64,000 bases of DNA from Planctomycetota bacterium (GTDB taxonomy: Bacteria > Planctomycetota > PUPC01 > JACPCR01), in NCBI GenBank assembly GCA_016179685.1, contig JACPCR010000056.1, positions 1 to 64,000 of the forward strand, in the 5' to 3' direction. The position numbers and the translations under genes are program-made. Position 1 is the stretch's first letter; the number at the start of each line of letters is the position of its first letter. Below are positions 9,265-22,189 of the stretch, piece by piece. The notes beneath the pieces were generated by a model. It made no database searches. It saw only the letters and a list, made by a program, of their open reading frames with translations, and was not told the DNA's origin.

Positions 9265-9849
9265 ATGCCGATCACTTTTCAGTGTGCGCACTGCAAGAAG
9301 ACCATGACGGTCAAAGATGAGCTTCGGGGTACGAAGGGCCGGTGTCCCCAGTGCGGGACGATTCTCATGGTACCCGCGCCGCCTGCGGCCGCTCCTGATG
9401 GCCAGGCCGCCGGGCCGTCCCGGGCCGCCTCCTCCGCCGCCGGTCAGACGCCTCCCGCCAGGACGGAGGTGACCCTTGGCGGCGGGAAGGTCTTGATCAT
9501 CGATGATGATGCGGATTTTGTACGGTTGATGGCAATGCGGCTCAAGTCTCGAGACTGCCAGATCGTGGCGGCCGGCGACGCTCTCTCGGCGATCAGCACG
9601 ACCCGCAAGGAGAAGCCGGACGTCATCCTGCTGGATATCGGGCTTCCCGCGGGGGGCGGCTTCGCGGTGCTGCAGCGTCTGATGAATTCCCCCCAGCTTG
9701 CCGGAACCCCGGTCATTGTGGTGACCGCGACGGACCCATCCCAGACCCGTGAGAAAGCGCTCAACGCTGGAGCGCAGGCCTTCTTGCAGAAGCCCGTCAA
9801 CATGGACGAGCTTCTGGCCGCGATGCAGAAGGCCCTGGGAAAGTCCTGA
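9265..9849 (+). CDS. Zinc-ribbon response regulator
   Basis: A 194-residue protein. Residues 1-35 form a zinc ribbon with CAHC and CPQC pairs (C7, C10, C27, C30). A Pro/Ala linker follows, then a receiver (about 74-192) with IDDDADF, phosphoacceptor Asp in [14 protein letters not shown] in VTATD and Lys in [10 protein letters not shown]. There is no effector domain, so it probably acts by protein contact, with the ribbon as possible docking module. Ribosome site GAGGGGAG overlaps the end of the upstream gene. It precedes the Amt-kinase fusion by 61 bp and may be one of that kinase's targets. Confidence 0.85.
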   Translation: MPITFQCAHCKKTMTVKDELRGTKGRCPQCGTILMVPAPPAAAPDGQAAGPSRAASSAAGQTPPARTEVTLGGGKVLIIDDDADFVRLMAMRLKSRDCQIVAAGDALSAISTTRKEKPDVILLDIGLPAGGGFAVLQRLMNSPQLAGTPVIVVTATDPSQTREKALNAGAQAFLQKPVNMDELLAAMQKALGKS

Positions 9850-9910
9850 ATTCGGATTTCTGGTCGAGCCCAGCCACCCACGTCTCCCGGAGAGAAAGGA
9901 AAAATCCGAA

Positions 9911-13564
<3,654 letters not shown>

Positions 13565-13570
13565 TCCCGG

Positions 13571-13614
13571 TATGCCGGAAGGGGATTCCCCCCAACCCCT
13601 CCCGTTCCGGCATA
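13571..13614. repeat. TCCCGTTCCGG hairpin, copy 1
   Basis: Inverted repeat TATGCCGGAA ... TTCCGGCATA with a 24-nt middle, immediately downstream of the Amt-kinase stop. The right half CTCCCGTTCCGG recurs at 16588 and, degenerate, at 33453. It could serve as a terminator although no T-run follows. Confidence 0.55.
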
Positions 13615-13656
13615 CGGGGCAAGAGGAACGGAGGTGCATCTGCGCTTCCGCTACCC

Positions 13657-13674
13657 GTCTCGGAATTTCAATCG
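13657..13674 (+). repeat. 18-bp dispersed repeat, copy 2
   Basis: Identical to the 8345-8362 copy (GTCTCGGAATTTCAATCG), 33 bp before the start codon of the next receiver gene. Confidence 0.6.
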
Positions 13675-13706
13675 AGCGAAAGCGCTTCGTTTCCGGAGGG
13701 AAGACC

Positions 13707-14084
13707 ATGCCGAGGATTCTTCTGGTGGAAGACAATGAGATGAACCGCGACATGTTGACGAGGCGCCTGGAGCGGAAGGGGTATGAGCTGCTCATCGCCG
13801 TCGACGGCAAGCAGGGCGTCGAGAGGGCTCTTTCGGAATTGCCCGATCTGATTCTGATGGACCTGAGCCTGCCGGAGATGGACGGATGTGAGGCGGCCCG
13901 GCATCTCAAGGCCCAGGAGCAGACGCGGAGCATCCCGATCATTGCCCTGACGGCCCATGCCATGGCCGGGGACCGTGAAAAGGCCATCGAGGCCGGATGC
14001 GACGATTATGACACGAAGCCGGTGGACATGCCGCGTCTGCTTTCCAAGATTCAGGGATGGCTCGATGGCCAGGTCGCCCGGTAA
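13707..14084 (+). CDS. Single-domain response regulator (CheY/DivK type)
   Basis: A 125-residue stand-alone receiver. The frame is open further upstream, but the ATG at 13707 has GGAGGG at 13695 and begins exactly at the receiver ([15 protein letters not shown]). Phosphoacceptor D52 lies in [13 protein letters not shown], followed by T in ALTAHAMAG and K in YDTKPVDM. There is no output domain. The EMNRD and TRRLERKGY signature is shared with the N-terminal receivers at 14108 and 16628, which points to local duplication of receiver modules. It probably shuttles phosphate between the Amt-kinase, the HPt protein and the kinase downstream. Confidence 0.88.
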   Translation: MPRILLVEDNEMNRDMLTRRLERKGYELLIAVDGKQGVERALSELPDLILMDLSLPEMDGCEAARHLKAQEQTRSIPIIALTAHAMAGDREKAIEAGCDDYDTKPVDMPRLLSKIQGWLDGQVAR

Positions 14085-14107
14085 AACCGGAGACTTTCCT
14101 ACCTCCC

Positions 14108-15721
14108 ATGATCCATACCCGACAGGATTCCATTTTGGTCGCTGAAGACCATGAGATGAGCCGGGACATGCTCTCCCGACGCCTGGAGCGAAGGGGTTAC
14201 GTCGTCACGGGCGCCGAGGACGGCCTGAAAGCCCTCGAATGCATTGGGAGGCAGGCCTTCGACTTGGTTCTTCTCGATGTCATGATGCCCGGGATGGACG
14301 GGTTTGAAGTCCTGAAACGTATCCGGGAATCGCATGACCCTCGAGAGCTTCCGGTCATCATGGTCACCGCGAAGGACCAGAGCCAGGACGTGGTGGAAGC
14401 GCTCGAGCTTGGGGCGAATGACTACCTGACCAAGCCGATCGATTTTTCCATCGCCATCGCCCGAATCCGGACGCAGCTCGATCTGAAGCGGTCTGAAGAA
14501 GAGCTGAAGCAGGCTCGTGACGCGGCCCTCGCGGCCTCGCGCGCCAAATCTGAATTCCTCTCCAGTATGAGTCACGAAATCCGCACCCCCATGAATGCCG
14601 TCCTCGGCATGGCCGAGCTGCTTTCCGAAACGCCATTGACCGACGAGCAAAAGCACTATCTTCGGGTCCTCCGCAATGGCGGTGAAGCGCTTCTCGCCCT
14701 CATCGACGACATCCTGGACCTCTCCAAAATCGAGGCGGGCCGGCTCGAGCTGGAAAAGACGAATTTCTGCCTTCCGTCCCTGGTGAAAGACACCGTTGAA
14801 ATCGTCTCCGTCCGGGCCCAGCGGAAGAACCTCCAGTTGAATTTTTCCATCTCGCCCGAATTGCCCTCAGTCCTCGCCGGCGATCCCGTGCGTCTCCGCC
14901 AGGTCATCCTCAACCTGATTGGCAATGCCATCAAATTCACCGAAAAAGGGTCCGTGACCCTCGCCATCACGAGGGACCCGGAGTCCGATCGGCCTGAGCG
15001 GCTGCTCTTCTCCGTGGCGGACACGGGTATCGGCATACCCGAGCAGAAGCAGAAGCAATTGTTTGAAAAATTCACCCAGGCGGATTCCTCCACCACCCGA
15101 AAATACGGCGGCACCGGTCTGGGCCTGGCCATTTGCCGTCACCTGGTCGCGCTCATGGGGGGCCGCATCTGGATGGAGAGCCAGCCGGGCCGGGGCAGCA
15201 CCTTCTCTTTTACCGCGGAATTCCAGGCGGCCGCGGAGAGGCCTGTTGCGCCCGGCGCGGAGCGTGCCGGGGCCGAGACCGCCGCTCCCGCCTCCCTCCT
15301 CCCGACTCCACCCGATCCTTCGCAGGCGGCCACGATCCCTCTTCGGATTCTGCTGGTGGAAGATTCAGAGGAGAACGTGATGCTTTTCCAGACCTTTGTG
15401 CGAAAGTTGGCCTGTCAGATCGAGTGTGCGGCGAATGGGCAGGTCGGGGTGGAAAAGTTCAAGGGCGGCCGCTTCGACCTGGTCTTCATGGACATGCAGA
15501 TGCCGGTGATGGACGGCTATACCGCGACGCGTGAAATCCGGGTCTGGGAAGTCGAGAAGGGACTGGACCGGACGCCGATTATCGCGCTGACGGCTTCGGC
15601 CTTGAGCGAGGATGCCCAGAGGACGGCCCAGGCCGGATGCACGACGCACCTCACCAAGCCGGTCCGGAAGGCCAAGTTGCTGGAGACCATCGAGACCTAT
15701 TCCAGGAAGCCAGGCCCATGA
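14108..15721 (+). CDS. Hybrid histidine kinase REC-HisKA-HATPase-REC
   Basis: About 537 residues, soluble, no transmembrane segment. I prefer the ATG at 14108 ([16 protein letters not shown]) over 14057, which lies inside the preceding gene. Order: receiver (1-130, Asp in [13 protein letters not shown]), coiled linker, HisKA ([13 protein letters not shown]), HATPase ([28 protein letters not shown]) and C-terminal receiver (Asp in [13 protein letters not shown]). The N-terminal receiver makes it a probable intermediate kinase switched by phosphorylation rather than by ligand. The stop overlaps the HPt start (ATGA), so kinase and phosphotransfer protein are translationally coupled. Confidence 0.9.
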   Translation: MIHTRQDSILVAEDHEMSRDMLSRRLERRGYVVTGAEDGLKALECIGRQAFDLVLLDVMMPGMDGFEVLKRIRESHDPRELPVIMVTAKDQSQDVVEALELGANDYLTKPIDFSIAIARIRTQLDLKRSEEELKQARDAALAASRAKSEFLSSMSHEIRTPMNAVLGMAELLSETPLTDEQKHYLRVLRNGGEALLALIDDILDLSKIEAGRLELEKTNFCLPSLVKDTVEIVSVRAQRKNLQLNFSISPELPSVLAGDPVRLRQVILNLIGNAIKFTEKGSVTLAITRDPESDRPERLLFSVADTGIGIPEQKQKQLFEKFTQADSSTTRKYGGTGLGLAICRHLVALMGGRIWMESQPGRGSTFSFTAEFQAAAERPVAPGAERAGAETAAPASLLPTPPDPSQAATIPLRILLVEDSEENVMLFQTFVRKLACQIECAANGQVGVEKFKGGRFDLVFMDMQMPVMDGYTATREIRVWEVEKGLDRTPIIALTASALSEDAQRTAQAGCTTHLTKPVRKAKLLETIETYSRKPGP

Positions 15722-16044
15722 CATCCGACGAAGCGCCCGACCCACAGGACAAGATCATCGTTCGAGTGGACGCGGATATCGAGGAGCTGATCCCGGGGTT
15801 CCTGGAGAACCGCCGCAAGGATGTTGCGTGGATTCAGGGTGCTCTGGACCGGCAGGATTACGAAGTGATTCAGGTCCGCGGCCATCAGCTCAAGGGCATG
15901 GGTGGCGGATATGGATTCGACGCCATCACCGAGATCGGCCGGTCCCTGGAGGAGGCCGCGCGGAAAAAGAACGCCGAAGAGATACGCCGCCAAATAGCCT
16001 GCCTGGCGGACTACCTCCACCGCGTCCAGGTGGTGTATGAGTGA
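15718..16044 (+). CDS. HPt phosphotransfer protein
   Basis: A 108-residue histidine phosphotransfer protein. The frame is open upstream, but the ATG at 15718 overlaps the kinase TGA and gives a clean start [12 protein letters not shown]. Helical throughout; the phosphorylatable His is H56 in [15 protein letters not shown], matching the HxLKG signature. In phosphorelays such proteins pass phosphate from a hybrid kinase receiver to a terminal receiver. Coupling to the REC-HK-REC gene and the nearby receiver-output proteins makes a local multistep relay likely. Confidence 0.85.
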   Translation: MTSDEAPDPQDKIIVRVDADIEELIPGFLENRRKDVAWIQGALDRQDYEVIQVRGHQLKGMGGGYGFDAITEIGRSLEEAARKKNAEEIRRQIACLADYLHRVQVVYE

Positions 16045-16627
16045 CTCTCATCCGGCTTTCTCATCAGCCGTTCCCGCACGATCGATCCCGGTCCCGCTTT
16101 ACCCAGCGAAGGCGGGTCGGCCTATTTTCACTCCATCTGTAACTTTTCAAAAAGTTCGGGGAGGACGATCAGGTCAAGTCCATGGGTCATGAAGGTAGGC
16201 GAAGCCCGGAAGGGCTTCGCCCACTACGGAATTCAGGGCTGACACCCGGCGAACGGTGTCGGGGCCCCTCCCACGGGATTTTCGATTCTGGACCTCGTCG
16301 AAGCGATGACTCGAAGATCCCGTCTCCCGGCTGAATGCCTATGGGAGGGAGGGCTTCGCTACGAAAATCCGTGGGGCGAAGCCCGGAAGGGCTTCGCCGA
16401 AGCGCTGACGCGCTTCGCTGCGAAAATCCGCGAAGCGCCGAATCATCATCGGTTATGAAATCGGGCGTGTCCATCTCCCCGAACTTATTGAGAAGTTGCG
16501 AAATGGCTTTCATATTTCCCTTTCCAACGGAATCCCTGCGGGATAGGTTTCAGCCTCATACACCGGACCGAGTAGTGCTGGGAGAATCCCGTTCCGGTGT
16601 ACGAGCTCGCTCTTTCATGGTGATGAG
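16045..16627. other. Repeat-rich intergenic region, no gene
   Basis: I see no convincing gene. Two copies of the hairpin GCGAAGCCCGGAAGGGCTTCGC lie near 16199-16220 and 16377-16398. Near 16400-16440 there are further GAAGCG / CGCTTCG half-palindromes and a GAAAATCCGCG remnant of module A. A hairpin with TCCCGTTCCGG (16559-16601) precedes the next gene. Short open frames across these repeats have no codon pattern or ribosome site. Confidence 0.6.
16559..16601. repeat. TCCCGTTCCGG hairpin, copy 2
   Basis: Inverted repeat TACACCGGA ... TCCGGTGTA around a 25-nt middle that ends in GGGAGAATCCCGT. Same right-half core as at 13601. It lies 27 bp before the start of the REC-PAS-GGDEF-EAL gene. Confidence 0.55.
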
Positions 16628-18691
16628 ATGACGTCTCACCCACCGGCCTCCCTCCTCGTTGTCGACGACCAGGAGATGAACCGCGACCTCCTGGGCAGGC
16701 GGCTGGAGCGCAATGGTTACACCGTCGCACTGGCCGAGGACGGCCAGCAGGCGCTGGACCGGATAGCGCAGGGCTCGTTCGATCTCGTGTTGCTGGACAT
16801 CATGATGCCGGGCATCGACGGGTTTGAAGTCCTGCGGAGGATTCGGGAGTCGCATTCGCCCATCCGGCTTCCCGTCATCATGGTGACCGCGAGGGACGAA
16901 AGCGAGGACGTGGTCAAAGCACTCCAGGGGGGCGCCAACGACTATGTCACCAAGCCCGTGGACCTGCTGGTGGCCCTGGCCCGGATCGAGACCCACCTGG
17001 CTCTGAAAAGGGGCGAAATGGCCCTTCGACTAAGCGAGGAACGATACGCCCTGGCCCTGGCGGGGGCCAACGATGGAATCTGGGACTGGGATTTGAAGAC
17101 GAACCAGATTTATTTCTCCGCCCGGTGGAAGTCCCTGCTGGGCTGCCAGGAGAATGAAGTCGCCGCCGTCCCGGATGAATGGTTTCAGCGCGTCCATCCC
17201 CGCGACATCGATCGCCTCAAATCCGACCTCTCCTCGCATCTCAGCGGCGTCTCCCCGCACTTCCAGAACGAGCACCGGATGCTCCACACGGACGGAGACT
17301 ACCGCTGGATACTCAGCAGGGGGCTCGGCATCCGGGATGACCAGGGAAAGGTCTACCGCATGGCCGGCTCCCTGACCGACATCACGGAGCGCCGCGTCAC
17401 GGATCCTCTCACCGGCCTGCCCAACCGCATTCTGTTCCTCGATCGGCTGCAGAGGGCCGTCGACCGCATGCACCGGCATCCGAGCTTCTCCTTCGCGGTC
17501 CTGTCCCTGGACGTCGACGGCTTCAAGAAGATCAACGAGAGCATGGGCCACCAGGCCGGCGATCACAGTTTGGTGGAGATCGGCCGGCGTCTCCAAGCGG
17601 GGGTACGGACCGAGGACACGGTGAGCCGGTTCGGGGGCAACGAATTCATCATTCTTCTCGACGGATGCAAGGACCTGAAGGACCTGAATCATGTGGTCGA
17701 GCGGCTGAGGGGCCAGATTTCGTTTCCGCTGAATCTGGAGGGCCAGGAGATTTTTCTGACGGCGAGCATCGGCGTCGCCTGGGCCGGGCCCGAATACCAG
17801 CGTCCGGAGGACCTCATCCGCGACGCTCACACGGCCATGAACCGGGCGAAAAAGGCGGGCCCGGGCCGCTGCGAAGTGTTCGATCCCGCCATGCATGCCC
17901 GCTCCCTTCAGCTCCTGAAACTGGAGACCGATCTGCGCCGGGGCGTCGAGCGCCGGGAATTTCGGGTCTATTACCAGCCCATCGTCTCGCTCCAGACGGG
18001 CAGAATCTCCGGATTCGAGGCCCTCATCCGCTGGAAGCATCCGGCCCAGGGCATCATCTCCCCGGGCGAATTCATCCCCCTGGCCGAGGAAACGGGCCTG
18101 ATCCTGCCCCTCGGCCTCTGGATTCTCCGGGAAGCGTGTTCCCAGACCGTGCGATGGCAGAGCCAGCAGCCTCGCGATCCCAATCTCATGATCAGCGTGA
18201 ATCTTTCACCCCGGCAGTTTTCACAGCCGGAACTCGTCGGTGAAGTCCAGAATATTCTGGCCGAAACAGGCTTGCCGGCTCCTTTCCTCAAGCTGGAAAT
18301 CACCGAAACGGCCCTCATGGAACAGGCGGATACAGCGGCTGACCTGCTCTCCCGGTTGAAGCAGCATCACATCCGCATCGGCCTCGATGATTTCGGCACG
18401 GGCTATTCTTCCCTGAGCTACCTGCACCGTTACCCGCTGGATACCCTGAAGATTGACCGCTCGTTTGTCCGGCGCATCGGCATGAAAGGGGAGAACCTGA
18501 GCATCATCCGGTCGATTGCCCGGCTGGCGCAGGACTTGAACCTCATGATCATCGCGGAGGGTATCGAGACCGCTGAGCAGTTGGCGGAGCTTCGAGGCCT
18601 CACCTGCGACTATGGGCAGGGCTACCTTTTCTCGCCGCCCGTCGAATCCGTTGCGGCCGAGAAACTGCTGATCGAGGACCCCCACTGGTGA
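16628..18691 (+). CDS. REC-PAS-GGDEF-EAL protein
   Basis: A 687-residue cytoplasmic c-di-GMP protein. Receiver 1-125 (Asp in LVLLDIMMPGIDG, K in VTKPVDL), PAS with PAC (about 140-258; ANDGIWDWDLKTN), GGDEF (about 262-425) and EAL (about 435-685). The GGDEF signature is FGGNEF, so the central acidic residue is Asn: synthesis is probably lost. The EAL domain keeps EALIRW, NLSPRQF, EITETALM, DDFGTGYSSLSYL and KIDRSFV, so phosphodiesterase activity is expected. GTP binding to the GGNEF domain may regulate the EAL part, as known for similar proteins. The stop overlaps the next gene's GTG start. Confidence 0.88.
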   Translation: MTSHPPASLLVVDDQEMNRDLLGRRLERNGYTVALAEDGQQALDRIAQGSFDLVLLDIMMPGIDGFEVLRRIRESHSPIRLPVIMVTARDESEDVVKALQGGANDYVTKPVDLLVALARIETHLALKRGEMALRLSEERYALALAGANDGIWDWDLKTNQIYFSARWKSLLGCQENEVAAVPDEWFQRVHPRDIDRLKSDLSSHLSGVSPHFQNEHRMLHTDGDYRWILSRGLGIRDDQGKVYRMAGSLTDITERRVTDPLTGLPNRILFLDRLQRAVDRMHRHPSFSFAVLSLDVDGFKKINESMGHQAGDHSLVEIGRRLQAGVRTEDTVSRFGGNEFIILLDGCKDLKDLNHVVERLRGQISFPLNLEGQEIFLTASIGVAWAGPEYQRPEDLIRDAHTAMNRAKKAGPGRCEVFDPAMHARSLQLLKLETDLRRGVERREFRVYYQPIVSLQTGRISGFEALIRWKHPAQGIISPGEFIPLAEETGLILPLGLWILREACSQTVRWQSQQPRDPNLMISVNLSPRQFSQPELVGEVQNILAETGLPAPFLKLEITETALMEQADTAADLLSRLKQHHIRIGLDDFGTGYSSLSYLHRYPLDTLKIDRSFVRRIGMKGENLSIIRSIARLAQDLNLMIIAEGIETAEQLAELRGLTCDYGQGYLFSPPVESVAAEKLLIEDPHW

Positions 18692-20253
18692 AGGACGCAT
18701 CGTCGGTCAATGAAGAACTAAAGAGCCATTTCCTGGAAGGCTTGTCGGCCCACGGGGAGGCCCTCCGGACGGCTCGAAACGCTCTCCTGACACGCCAGGA
18801 GGAGGCCGTCGAGTCCGTGCGACGGATCGCCCGGTCCCTCCACAGCCTCAGCTCCAGCCACGGATTCGAGACGATCGCCGAAGCGGCGGCCCGGCTCGTG
18901 GCCGTTCCCGCCACGGAGATGGAACAGCAAGTCGATGCTCTCCTGGAGATGCTCCAGCGGGTCCCGGCGTCCCTGTCCACCCCGACGGTCCGCATTCTTG
19001 TCCTGGATGACGACCCGGACATCCAGCTTCTCCTGAAGAAGAAACTCTCCGGGCTCAACCGCGAAGTACTCGTTGCGAGCACGCCTGAGGAAGCGGAAAA
19101 GATTCTTGTGGACGAGATGATTTCACTGATTATTCTGGACCTGATTCTGCCGGGTACGGATGGCCGCGATCTTCTTCTGAGATTCCGGGCCCTACCGACC
19201 ACGCGCCACATTCCGATCATCGTGGCCTCGGCCGCAGAACAGAACCTCACGAGACCCGAGTGCCTCGCCCTGGGGGCCGACGATTATTTCGAAAAACCTT
19301 TCGACCCCGAGTCCCTTTCCTCCTCCGTCTCCGCCAAGCTCCAACGTCTGGCCGACTCGCCCGGTGAAGCGCGTCTGGACCCCCTCACGGGCCTGCCCGA
19401 CCGGGCATCCTTCTGCGAGATTTTCTATCGCTCCTCAGCGCTCTGCACCTATATCAAGGAAAACCTGTCCGTCGCCCTGGTGGACCTCGACCGTTTCATG
19501 TCCATCAATGAAAAATACGGCCGAAGCACTGGCGACAGGACTCTCAGGCGGACCGCCTCCGTTCTGGCCTGCTCCATCCGGAAATCCGATTTCCTGGCAC
19601 GATGGGAATCGGACAAATTCGCGGCTCTTTTCCCTCGTACCGATTGCAAAAACGCGCTCCACGCCGTCGGCAAGATGGCGCAGAGCCTCGATGGCAAATC
19701 CTTCACCGGCCCGGGAATCGACCCCTTCCACATCTCCTTCTCCGCAGGCGTCGTCGAGGTCTCGCCCGGTGTCTCCGCCGAAGACGCCGTCAACGAGGCC
19801 GATCGCCTCGTCCATCTGGCCAAGGTCTGCGGCGGCCACTGCACCTTCTCGGCCAGGGACCGTCTCCGGCTCATCCAGAAAAAAATCCTCCTGGCCGTGT
19901 CCGATCCGGCCGCCGCTTCCACCATCCGCCATTGTCTGGAGCGGGAAGGGTTCGAGATTTTTCCGATCGGTCCCTCGATCTCGCTCCCGGGCGAAGCCGC
20001 CGGCGCGTCGATCGGCCTGATCATCGCAGACGCCGCGGCGAGTCCGGATGAGGAACGCGAGAGGCTCGAGGCCTTGAAGAAATGGCCCACTTTAACGGGC
20101 GTGCCGATGCTGGCCATCGGCCCCGAGCCCGAGCCGGCGGACCGCCTCCAGCGCCTTTCTGCACGCCCGTGGGCCAGGCTGTCCAAACCCGTTTCGCCTT
20201 TCGATCTCTTGGCGCACGTGCTCCGCCTTCTCCGTTCCACGCTTGAAGCGTGA
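18688..20253 (+). CDS. HPt-REC-GGDEF-like protein with degenerate output
   Basis: 521 residues from a GTG that overlaps the upstream TGA (GTGA). The N-terminus (1-95) is helical and HPt-like, with a His in RSLHSLSSSHGFETI. The receiver (about 108-225) is intact: LDDDPD, Asp in LIILDLILPGTDG, K in FEKPFDPE. A GGDEF-fold domain follows (about 235-395; DPLTGLPDRASF, LVDLDRFMSINEKYG), but the signature position reads WESDKF, so no cyclase activity is expected. The last 120 residues look like a second, degenerate receiver (LLAVSDPAAAST ... LSKPVSPFDLL) without the phosphoacceptor. It is probably a c-di-GMP- or GTP-responsive scaffold in the relay encoded around it. Confidence 0.75.
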   Translation: MKDASSVNEELKSHFLEGLSAHGEALRTARNALLTRQEEAVESVRRIARSLHSLSSSHGFETIAEAAARLVAVPATEMEQQVDALLEMLQRVPASLSTPTVRILVLDDDPDIQLLLKKKLSGLNREVLVASTPEEAEKILVDEMISLIILDLILPGTDGRDLLLRFRALPTTRHIPIIVASAAEQNLTRPECLALGADDYFEKPFDPESLSSSVSAKLQRLADSPGEARLDPLTGLPDRASFCEIFYRSSALCTYIKENLSVALVDLDRFMSINEKYGRSTGDRTLRRTASVLACSIRKSDFLARWESDKFAALFPRTDCKNALHAVGKMAQSLDGKSFTGPGIDPFHISFSAGVVEVSPGVSAEDAVNEADRLVHLAKVCGGHCTFSARDRLRLIQKKILLAVSDPAAASTIRHCLEREGFEIFPIGPSISLPGEAAGASIGLIIADAAASPDEERERLEALKKWPTLTGVPMLAIGPEPEPADRLQRLSARPWARLSKPVSPFDLLAHVLRLLRSTLEA

Positions 20254-20310
20254 ACGGTCGTACGCCGCACCGGAACTTCGGCGACATCTTGCACGAAGAG
20301 GCCTGCCCCC

Positions 20311-21597
20311 ATGAAAGCAGGACTGGGATCCCTTCTGATCGTCGATGATGATGAAGAGAGCCTGACCTTGCTGGCCACGCGTCTCCAGCGGAGAGGCTTC
20401 CAAGTCACTCTGGCCAAAGACGGCAACGAGGCCCTCGAATGGACCCTCAAGAAATCCTTTGATCTCATCCTCCTGGACGTGATGATGCCGGGTGTCAACG
20501 GCGTGGAGATTCTCCGTACCATTCGTTTCACCCGGTCAGCCCTCGAGCTGCCGATCATCATGACCACTGCTGTGGATGAAAATAAAGAGATCGCGCACAC
20601 CTTCGAGATCGGCGCGAATGATTACGTCACCAAGCCCATCGATTTCTCCGTCCTCCTGGCGCGAATTCAGACGCAGCTTTCCCTGAGGCGCTCCGTGCAG
20701 ACGAGCTTCCGCCTCGAGCAGAGCCTGGCCCAGAGAAACCAGGAACTGGAGGCGGCCAACGCCGAAATCAGCCGAGCCAATCGGCGGATGCAGATGGAGC
20801 TCCAGGCGGCCGCGGAGCTCCAGAAAGCCCTTCTCCCTGCCGGCCTGGACCAAATCCCCGGCATCCAGGCGGTCTGGACCTTCGAACCTTGCGAGGAATT
20901 GGCTGGGGACATCTTCAATCTCTTCCGGCTGGATGACGACAACCTGGGCATCTACCTGCTCGATGTCAGCGGACATGGGGTCAAGGCAGCACTCCTCTCC
21001 GTCACCCTCAGCCACCTTCTTTCCCCTCTACGGGCCTCATCCTCCCTGCTGGTCCAGCTCACTCCAGATGATCCCGGCTACCGGCTGACGGCCCCGAAGG
21101 AAGTGGCCCGGGAACTGAACCGCCGATTTCCTTTTGACCCGGCGAAGGAACAGTTCTTCAGCCTTTTCTACGGGATTCTGGACCTCAAGGCGCGCCAAAT
21201 CCGCTACGTCTCCGCCGGTCATCCCGGCCTCCTCTTTCAGCGCCGGGACCATCCGCCCGTTGTTTTGCAACCGACGGAGGGCGCCATCGGGCTTTCGCTC
21301 GATGCCGAAGGAGATGAGCGCCAGCTCACCTGGGAGGCGGAAGACCGGCTGTATCTGTGCTCGGACGGAATCCTCGAGGCCACCAACCCGGCAGACGAAG
21401 AATTCGGCCTGAATCGGGTCGCCGAGCAGCTACAGGAAACCCGTGCGTTGCCCGTTCGGGAGAGCCTGTCCGCCCTGATGGGGAGGCTCCGGGAATGGTA
21501 TGGTGCGGAACGGCCGAAGGATGACGTCTCCATCCTGGCCGTGGAGTTCCTCGACGCGCTCGGGAAACCGGGGCAGACGGAAGGATCGACGGGCTGA
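20311..21597 (+). CDS. Response regulator with SpoIIE/PP2C phosphatase output
   Basis: 428 residues. Receiver (1-130) with VDDDEES, Asp in [13 protein letters not shown] and K in VTKPIDF. A long coiled coil (about 140-175, ELEAANAEISRANRR) leads to an RsbU-type phosphatase domain (about 175-415) with LAGDIFNLF, LLDVSGHGVKAALLS, SAGHPGLLF, CSDGILEATN and DDVSILAVEF. Architecture matches the gene at 7117, but this copy has the longer coiled linker typical of RsbU-like regulators and a different sequence. It closes the plus-strand signalling series; the expected target, a phosphorylated STAS protein, is not in the window. Confidence 0.9.
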   Translation: MKAGLGSLLIVDDDEESLTLLATRLQRRGFQVTLAKDGNEALEWTLKKSFDLILLDVMMPGVNGVEILRTIRFTRSALELPIIMTTAVDENKEIAHTFEIGANDYVTKPIDFSVLLARIQTQLSLRRSVQTSFRLEQSLAQRNQELEAANAEISRANRRMQMELQAAAELQKALLPAGLDQIPGIQAVWTFEPCEELAGDIFNLFRLDDDNLGIYLLDVSGHGVKAALLSVTLSHLLSPLRASSSLLVQLTPDDPGYRLTAPKEVARELNRRFPFDPAKEQFFSLFYGILDLKARQIRYVSAGHPGLLFQRRDHPPVVLQPTEGAIGLSLDAEGDERQLTWEAEDRLYLCSDGILEATNPADEEFGLNRVAEQLQETRALPVRESLSALMGRLREWYGAERPKDDVSILAVEFLDALGKPGQTEGSTG

Positions 21598-22189
21598 GGA
21601 CCCGTCAAAGAGTCCATGTAACTCCTTAGCGAAAACTTCTGTCGTCCCTACGGGACTCTTGCGGTTGATGCGCTTTCCCTTCGCAGGGCTGCGTTCGCCT
21701 TCGCGGGGCTTCGGCGAACTTGTGTCCTGGGCTGCTATGTAGGATGGTAATGTCCTTGACGTTGCCACCTTGCATAACCCGTTGTATGTAAACGGTCTAC
21801 GTTTAGCATACGCAACTAATTTCGGACGTCCCTACTGGACTCACAGAAACAGACCTCCGGTGACGATCACTAAGCAGTTACGCTGCGGCTTCAACGGCCC
21901 GGCGCAAGGTCTCCTCTTTCTCGCCATAGTCCCGCGTGCCCAAGATACGCGGCGCGCGTGTCGCGCCGCCGCGGGGCGCGGAAATCCCCATCCCCGCATC
22001 GCACAGGCGATGGTGCGGCTACGGCGACGACAGGGCGCGGAAGAGCAATGGGCAATTCCCGCATCGCTCAAGCGAGGACATTGACAGCGTTTCCCGGGCC
22101 GGGGATAATCCGAGGTGGAGGAAGGATCGTGGCTCGCGTAGCCCCAGGCGGCTCGTCTGCGGGGGATAATCCCGGGTGGAGGAGGGATC
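21598..22189. other. Intergenic region with duplicated translation-start block
   Basis: No gene is supported. The first 250 bp contain short direct repeats such as GTCCCTACGGGAC/GTCCCTACTGGAC. Two copies of a 33-bp block, GGGGATAATCC followed by GGTGGAGGAAGGATCGTG-like sequence, lie at 22099-22131 and 22160-22192, 61 bp apart; the second copy supplies the ribosome site and GTG start of the phosphohexomutase, the first is followed by an out-of-frame short reading frame. Confidence 0.6.

Noticed and set aside
16335-16631. 98-residue frame before the GGDEF-EAL gene
   Set aside because: Composed of GAAGCCC palindromes and lacks a ribosome site.
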